Positions 31,484 to 35,953 of a stretch of DNA of 35,953 nucleotides are shown one piece after another. How positions within the stretch are numbered: the first letter of the stretch is position 1; the number at the start of each line of letters is the position of its first letter. The translations under genes and the position numbers were made by a program. The DNA lies in assembly GCF_001673405.1 (NCBI RefSeq), contig NZ_LZLV01000129.1:1-35953 (forward strand), given 5' to 3'. A model generated the notes under the pieces. It had not been told where the DNA came from, made no database searches, and saw only the letters and a program-made list of their open reading frames with translations. Origin of the DNA: Mycobacterium sp. 1245111.1. GTDB lineage: Bacteria > Actinomycetota > Actinomycetes > Mycobacteriales > Mycobacteriaceae.

Positions 31484-32805
31484 TTCAGGAACCCTTCGTA
31501 ATTGCGTTGCATGAGCTGACTTTCGATCTGCTTCACCGTATCCAACCCGACACCGATAGCGATCAGCACGGCGGTGCCACCGAACGGCAGGTTCTGCACC
31601 GTGCTGCCACTACCGATCTTCAGGAAGAGGTTGGGCAGCACCGCGATGACACCGAGGTAGATCGAGCCCGGCAGCGTGATCCTGCTCAGCACGTAGCGCA
31701 GGTAGTCGGCGGTCGGCTTGCCCGGCCGGATACCGGGGATGAAGCCACCGAACTTCTTCATCTCGTCGGCACGCTCGTCGGGATTGAACGTGATCGAGAC
31801 GTAGAAGTACGTGAAGAAGATGATCAACCCGAAGTAGATGGCGATGTAGACCGGGCTGGCCGGGTTCGACAAGTAGTTGCCGACGAACTTGTCCCACCAG
31901 CTGTTGCCCACGCCACCGGTGCCGCTACGGACCAGCTGGGTGATCAGATGCGGGATATAGATCAGCGAGGACGCGAAAATCACCGGGATAACACCGGCCT
32001 GGTTGACCTTCAGCGGCAAATACGTCGACGTGCCGCCGTACATCCGCCGGCCCACCATGCGCTTGGCGTACTGCACCGGGATACGGCGCTGGCCCTGCTC
32101 CACGAACACCACGCCGACGACGATGATCAGCGCCGCGACACAGACCGTCGTGAACGTCACCCCGCCGCGGCTGTCCAGAATGCTCTTGCCCTCGCCCGGG
32201 ATTCGGGCGGCGATGCCGGCGAAGATCAACAGCGACATGCCGTTGCCAATGCCTCGTTCGGTGACCAGCTCACCCATCCACATCACCAACGCCGCCCCCG
32301 CCGTCATCACCAGCACGATGACGACCAGCGTGAAGATGCTCTGGTTGGCGATGATGTCCAGGTTGCAGCCCTGCAGCAGGCCACCGTTGGCGGCCAGCGC
32401 GACGATGCTGGTGGCCTGCAGGATGGCCAGCGCAATCGCCAGGTAGCGGGTGTACTGCGTCATCTTGGCCTGGCCCGCCTGGCCTTCTTTACGCAGTTCT
32501 TCGAACCGCGGAATGACCACGGTGAGCAGCTGCACGATGATGCTGGCGGTGATGTAGGGCATCACCCCGACCGCGAACACGGTCAGCTGGAGCAGGGCGC
32601 CACCGGAGAACAGGTTGATCAGCGAGTAGATCTGCGCCGAGTCCCCACCGCTGATCTGCGCGATGCACTTCTGGACGTTGGGGTAGTTGACTCCGGGCGA
32701 CGGTATCGTCGCCCCCAATCGGTAGAGCATGACGATGAACAGCGTGACCAGGATCTTGCGTCTGAGGTCGGCTGTTCGCAGCGATGAGATGAAAGCCGAA
32801 AGCAC
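31480..32805 (-). CDS. secY: Preprotein translocase subunit SecY
   Basis: The 441-residue protein has ten predicted transmembrane helices. It matches mycobacterial SecY throughout, including MLYRLGATIPSPG, the plug-region and cytoplasmic loops (RRIPVQYAKRMVGRRMYGG), FNPDERADEMKKFGGFIPGIRPG and the C-terminal QLMQRNYEGFLK. It is the central pore of the Sec export channel. The GTG at 32805 has a strong ribosome binding site (AGGAGG) and gives the family's start VLSAFISSLR; the open frame upstream to 33030 is rejected as Arg/Cys-rich noise. It is first in the secY-adk-map operon. Confidence 0.97.
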   Translation of the reverse strand: MLSAFISSLRTADLRRKILVTLFIVMLYRLGATIPSPGVNYPNVQKCIAQISGGDSAQIYSLINLFSGGALLQLTVFAVGVMPYITASIIVQLLTVVIPRFEELRKEGQAGQAKMTQYTRYLAIALAILQATSIVALAANGGLLQGCNLDIIANQSIFTLVVIVLVMTAGAALVMWMGELVTERGIGNGMSLLIFAGIAARIPGEGKSILDSRGGVTFTTVCVAALIIVVGVVFVEQGQRRIPVQYAKRMVGRRMYGGTSTYLPLKVNQAGVIPVIFASSLIYIPHLITQLVRSGTGGVGNSWWDKFVGNYLSNPASPVYIAIYFGLIIFFTYFYVSITFNPDERADEMKKFGGFIPGIRPGKPTADYLRYVLSRITLPGSIYLGVIAVLPNLFLKIGSGSTVQNLPFGGTAVLIAIGVGLDTVKQIESQLMQRNYEGFLK

Positions 32806-33117
32806 TCTTCCTCCTGCGCAGCCGGTCTTTGGTCGCGGCATGCCGACGGGGCTGGTTCGACCAGCATCTAAACGGTCTCGTGGTCCTGCGTCGCGCGCCG
32901 AGCACATGCAGGCAGGACGTGTCCTGGCGCGCGTCAGACAGTCTACGAGACTAACAGCGCATGAAGCGCCGGCCCGACAATGGGTGGGACTGCGGCGACC
33001 CCGGCGGGCAGGAGCGTTCCAAGCCCGCACACAGCGACAAGGCGTAAAGTTTCACTAGCTCTTTACCTTGGCTAAATATCAAACGACTACAGCTGAGTGT
33101 GGACGGAAAGGGTGAGT
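32806..33117. other. Divergent intergenic region, secY / methyltransferase
   Basis: The 312-base region separates secY (minus) from a methyltransferase gene (plus) and must hold both promoters. Its right end (about 33040-33090) is distinctly AT-richer, with TAAATAT around 33073-33079 that could be a -10 region for the methyltransferase. No clear -35/-10 pair, palindrome or small gene was recognised on the secY side. Confidence 0.35.
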
Positions 33118-34035
33118 ATGACGACTCGCAGCGATACCGATACCTGGGACCTGGCCTCCAGTGTGGGCGCCACGGCGACGATGGTCGCGGCGGCCCGGGC
33201 GCTGGCCACCGCAGACGCCGACCCGATCATCAACGACCCCTTCGCCGCGCCGTTGGTGCGCGCAGTGGGCATCGAGTTCTTCACCCGGGTGGTCGACGGG
33301 GACATCGACCCCGCCGACGCCGGCGAAACCGGCTCCGCTGAACTGCAGACTGAAACCGACTCGCTGGCGGTGCGCACCAAGTTCTTCGACGACTTCTTCA
33401 CCGGCGCCGCCGCGGCGGGCATCCGCCAGTCGGTGATCCTGGCAGCCGGCCTGGACTCGCGGGCCTACCGGCTGGACTGGCCAGCCGGCAGCGTGGTCTA
33501 CGAGGTCGACCAACCAGAGGTCGTCACGTTCAAGACCGACACCATGGCGAGCCTGGGCGCCGAACCGACGGCGCAGCGCCGCACGGTCAGCATCGACCTG
33601 CGCGACGATTGGCCGACGGCATTGCGCGAGAGCGGTTTCGACCCCACCCAGCCGTCGGCGTGGAGCGCCGAGGGGCTGCTTATGTACCTGCCGCCGGAAG
33701 CCCAGGACCGGCTCTTCGACCACATCACCGCGCTCAGCGCACCTGGCAGCCGGATTGCCACCGAATACCACCCGGACAACGGTCTCTCGATGGCCGAGCG
33801 GGGCAAGGCGATGAACGACCGGTGGGCCAACATCGGCTGCGACGTCGACCTGTCCGGCCTGTTCTACGAGGGTGAGCGAAACAACGTCACCGACTACCTC
33901 ACCGAGCGTGGCTGGGACGTGGTCGCCCGCAACCGTCGCGACCTGTTCGGCGAGTACGGCCGCGTCTACCCAAACCATGACGAACGACTCGCCGCGTTCC
34001 GAAACATCATGTCCGTCATCGCAACTCGACGATAG
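33118..34035 (+). CDS. LCM/Ppm1-type SAM-dependent methyltransferase (Rv0731c-like), first of pair
   Basis: The 305-residue protein starts MTTRSDTDTWDLASSVGATAT, characteristic of the mycobacterial methyltransferase family next to secY (compare M. tuberculosis Rv0731c). SAM-binding motif ILAAGLDSRAYRLDW, acidic EVDQPEV and SAEGLLMYLPPEAQDRLFD are present. The substrate is unknown. The ATG at 33118 follows GGAAAGGG; a GTG at 33112 is an alternative. A second, similar gene begins nine bases after its stop, so the two form an operon and probably arose by duplication. Confidence 0.9.
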   Translation: MTTRSDTDTWDLASSVGATATMVAAARALATADADPIINDPFAAPLVRAVGIEFFTRVVDGDIDPADAGETGSAELQTETDSLAVRTKFFDDFFTGAAAAGIRQSVILAAGLDSRAYRLDWPAGSVVYEVDQPEVVTFKTDTMASLGAEPTAQRRTVSIDLRDDWPTALRESGFDPTQPSAWSAEGLLMYLPPEAQDRLFDHITALSAPGSRIATEYHPDNGLSMAERGKAMNDRWANIGCDVDLSGLFYEGERNNVTDYLTERGWDVVARNRRDLFGEYGRVYPNHDERLAAFRNIMSVIATRR

Positions 34036-34044
34036 GAGGCTCCC

Positions 34045-34965
34045 ATGTCCGCAAACGACACCATTCGGCACGACGGGGACAGCTGGGATCTGGCGTCCAG
34101 CGTGGGCGCTACCGCGACCGCGGTGGCCGCTCGTCGCGCGATGGCATCCAAGGGGCCTAACCCACTGATCGACGATCCCTTCGCCGAACCGTTGGTCCGG
34201 GCGGTCGGCGTCGAGGCGTTCGTCAAGCTGATCGACGGCGAGATCGAGCTCGGTGACGACGATCCGGCCTTCACCGCACAGCGACTGGCCGAGGGCATGG
34301 CGGTCCGGACCCGGTTCTTCGACAACTTCTTCACTGAAGCCGCCAAAGCCGGTGTGCGCCAAGCCGTCATCCTGGCCGCCGGTCTCGATACCCGTGCCTA
34401 TCGGCTGCCGTGGCCGTCGGGCACCACCGTGTTCGAGGTCGACCAGCCGCAGGTCATCGAATTCAAAAGCCGCACGCTGGCCGACCTGGGTGCGGCTCCG
34501 ACCGCCGACCGCAAGGCGGTGGCTGTCGATCTTCGCGACGACTGGGCTGGGGCGTTGTGCGACAACGGATTCAACTCGCAGCGTCCGACGGCCTGGATCG
34601 CCGAAGGGCTCTTGGGCTATCTGCCGCCCGACGCGCAGGACCGGCTGTTCGACACCATCACCACGCTCAGTTTCAGCGGCAGCCGGATCGGCGCCGGCTA
34701 CGTCCCGGACATCCACGGTCGAATCACCAAGCAAGGCAATCAGATCAGCGAGCACTGGCGCAAGCTCGGGCTGAACCTCAACCTGTCCGAGCTGGTCTAC
34801 GACGGCGAGCGCAATGACGCCGTGGAGTATCTGGCCGAGCGTGGTTGGCAGACCACCACGAACACCACCCGGGAGCTGTACGCCGCCAACGGTTTCGAGT
34901 TTCCCGACGCCAGTTCACTCGAGCGATTGGGCGACATCCGGTACGTCTCGGCCGAGCTACCGTAG
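34045..34965 (+). CDS. LCM/Ppm1-type SAM-dependent methyltransferase, second of pair
   Basis: The 306-residue protein is paralogous to the preceding gene: WDLASSVGATATAVAARRA near the N-terminus, ILAAGLDTRAYRLPW at the SAM site, EVDQPQV, and AEGLLGYLPPDAQDRLFD. The ATG has AGGAG seven bases upstream. Differences are concentrated in the cap region and the C-terminal third, as expected for enzymes acting on different substrates. Its last nine bases overlap the convergent xylulokinase-like gene. The function is unknown beyond SAM-dependent methyl transfer. Confidence 0.9.
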   Translation: MSANDTIRHDGDSWDLASSVGATATAVAARRAMASKGPNPLIDDPFAEPLVRAVGVEAFVKLIDGEIELGDDDPAFTAQRLAEGMAVRTRFFDNFFTEAAKAGVRQAVILAAGLDTRAYRLPWPSGTTVFEVDQPQVIEFKSRTLADLGAAPTADRKAVAVDLRDDWAGALCDNGFNSQRPTAWIAEGLLGYLPPDAQDRLFDTITTLSFSGSRIGAGYVPDIHGRITKQGNQISEHWRKLGLNLNLSELVYDGERNDAVEYLAERGWQTTTNTTRELYAANGFEFPDASSLERLGDIRYVSAELP

Positions 34966-35953
34966 CGCGGCCAGCTCCAGGAATCGCTGGTAGCGGTCCT
35001 GCACCGGAGCTATCCACGCCGGACTCGGGTCGACGGTGCGTTCGACGGCCGCCCAGCGGGCCGCGTCGGTGATCGCCGATTCGCTGCCCACCGCCATCCG
35101 GGCCAGGAAAGCCGCGCCCAGTGCCGCTCCCTCGGCCACCCCGGACACCTGCACCGGCCTGCCGGTGGCGTCGGCGATCGCCTGCATCCACGGCGGCACC
35201 CGAGTGCCGCCGCCGGCGACCACGATTCGCGACACGTCCGCCCCGCTCAGGTCGATCAGTTGGCGCACAACGAATCCCGAGGCCTCGTAGGCGGCCCGCC
35301 GTAGTGCGGCCGCGTCGTGGCTGAGGTCCAGGCCGTCGAGCTGCCCACGCCGATCGGGGTCGTGTAGCGGGGCGCGCTCGCCGCGCAGATACGGCGACCA
35401 CACCGGCACCCGTCGCGGGTCGGCAGCGGCCGGGTCCCCCGGCGCCAGCACGCGGTCGACCCAGCCGAGGAACAGTCCACCGGCGTTACTCGCGCCACCG
35501 ATCTGGCTCGCCCCGGTCATGGTGGGGATCGTCCACAGTCCCGGTACCTGTCGCGCGTCGGGAATCGTCACCCACACGATCAACGTGGTGCCGCACAGCA
35601 CCAGAACGTCGCCGACGTCGTTGGCGCCGGAGACCATCTGTTCGCACACCGCGTCAATCGCGCCGACCCCCAACACGGCCTGGCCCGCTTGCCCGACGGC
35701 CGCGCCCGGCGCCGCCACCGCGGGCATCTGCGCCTCGGTCGCGCCGCGCTCCGCGCAGGCCGCCGCGTTCCAGCCGTCGCCGTCGAACAACGGTGACGCG
35801 GTGAACGCGGTGGGAAAGTCGACCACTGCCTCGCCGGCCAGGGCGTGGTTGGCCACCGCCGGGGCCGGCCAGTAGCCGGCGGCCTGCGCGGAGCGCGGCG
35901 CGACCGAGGCGCAGATGCCCGCGGTGGCGGCGCCGGGCGCGGCCGTCGGGCCT
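34957..35953 (-). CDS. xylB: FGGY carbohydrate kinase, xylulokinase-like (partial, C-terminal part)
   Basis: The gene enters from the right edge, so its N-terminus is missing; 331 residues are visible. The FGGY C-terminal domain is clear: SGANDVGDVLVLCGTT, VWSPYLRGERAPLHDP, and the ATP-binding VAGGGTRVPPWMQAIADATGRPV followed by EGAALGAAFLA. These enzymes phosphorylate sugars or sugar alcohols. Position near secY agrees with M. tuberculosis Rv0729 (annotated xylB), but true substrate specificity is not proven by sequence. It overlaps the methyltransferase gene convergently by nine bases. Confidence 0.88.
   Translation of the reverse strand, partial: GPTAAPGAATAGICASVAPRSAQAAGYWPAPAVANHALAGEAVVDFPTAFTASPLFDGDGWNAAACAERGATEAQMPAVAAPGAAVGQAGQAVLGVGAIDAVCEQMVSGANDVGDVLVLCGTTLIVWVTIPDARQVPGLWTIPTMTGASQIGGASNAGGLFLGWVDRVLAPGDPAAADPRRVPVWSPYLRGERAPLHDPDRRGQLDGLDLSHDAAALRRAAYEASGFVVRQLIDLSGADVSRIVVAGGGTRVPPWMQAIADATGRPVQVSGVAEGAALGAAFLARMAVGSESAITDAARWAAVERTVDPSPAWIAPVQDRYQRFLELAALR

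Noticed and set aside
31507..32787. 426-codon plus-strand frame
   Set aside because: Antisense shadow of secY, rich in His/Gln/Arg/Asp with no domain; secY is unmistakable on the other strand.
32806..33030. Upstream extension of SecY
   Set aside because: Arg/Cys-rich residues with no SecY character; the GTG at 32805 has AGGAGG and gives the family's exact N-terminus.
33079..34755. 558-codon minus-strand frame
   Set aside because: Antisense to both methyltransferase genes, which have full motifs and ribosome binding sites.

Overview
The window is high-GC actinobacterial DNA and almost certainly comes from a non-tuberculous Mycobacterium. The support is a PE gene, two PPE genes of the SVP type, a DUF732 secreted protein, several LCM-type SAM methyltransferases, a short-lid adenylate kinase, and recognisable secY-adk-map-sigL-rslA and mmsA-fadE9-mmsB blocks. 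No tRNA, rRNA, insertion sequence or CRISPR array was seen.

Layout. (1) 1-61: start of a DUF222/13E12-type gene with an SOS-box-like site on its start codon. (2) 279-3409, minus strand: a tightly overlapping operon of an ECF sigma factor, a Rieske protein with a cytoplasmic N-terminal domain, a cupredoxin lipoprotein, a Tat-exported metallophosphoesterase and a four-helix membrane protein. (3) 3461-8896: a TPR/2-oxoglutarate-oxygenase-like gene and a PE gene (minus), then two tandem PPE genes and a DUF732 gene (plus). (4) 8893-12777: methyltransferase, AraC and MarR genes (minus), divergent from a DUF2231-Rieske fusion and a hemerythrin-like protein (plus). (5) 12849-16996: mmsA-fadE9-mmsB (valine/propionyl catabolism) behind a near-perfect palindrome, then a HAD-like gene. 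(6) 17033-19450: a NarL-type two-component system behind a palindrome, and a MarR gene. (7) 19486-26495: a six-gene biosynthetic-looking cluster: TPP enzyme, SRPBCC protein, KAS-III-like protein and aminotransferase (minus), divergent from a flavin monooxygenase and a berberine-bridge-type FAD oxidase (plus). (8) 26497-32805, minus strand: secY-adk-map, then a second sigL-like gene with an anti-sigma/carotenoid-oxygenase fusion gene, then canonical sigL-rslA. (9) 33118-35953: two tandem methyltransferases and the 3' part of a xylulokinase-like gene.

Main discovery. Four promoter-like sites of the form TGAAC(C/T)-N16-CGT(G/A)T occur, all with the same spacing: upstream of sigL, upstream of the second sigL, and on both strands of the 82-bp gap between the TPP-enzyme operon and the monooxygenase operon. 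They match the SigL consensus as I recall it from M. tuberculosis (TGAACC...CGTgtta). The last two sites lie so close to the start codons that both divergent transcripts should be leaderless or nearly so. The second sigma factor is translationally coupled to a protein that keeps the RslA-type zinc anti-sigma domain but replaces RslA's membrane segment and extracytoplasmic domain with a carotenoid cleavage dioxygenase that has all four iron-binding histidines. I infer a SigL regulatory circuit controlling a linked six-gene metabolic cluster, with one membrane anti-sigma factor (RslA) and one predicted cytoplasmic enzyme-linked anti-sigma factor.

The ECF-Rieske-cupredoxin operon at 279-3409 is a second candidate for an undescribed redox-sensing envelope system. 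The Rieske protein has the topology of a transmembrane anti-sigma factor, and the sigma and cupredoxin genes share a GTGTAAC-N19-CGA element.
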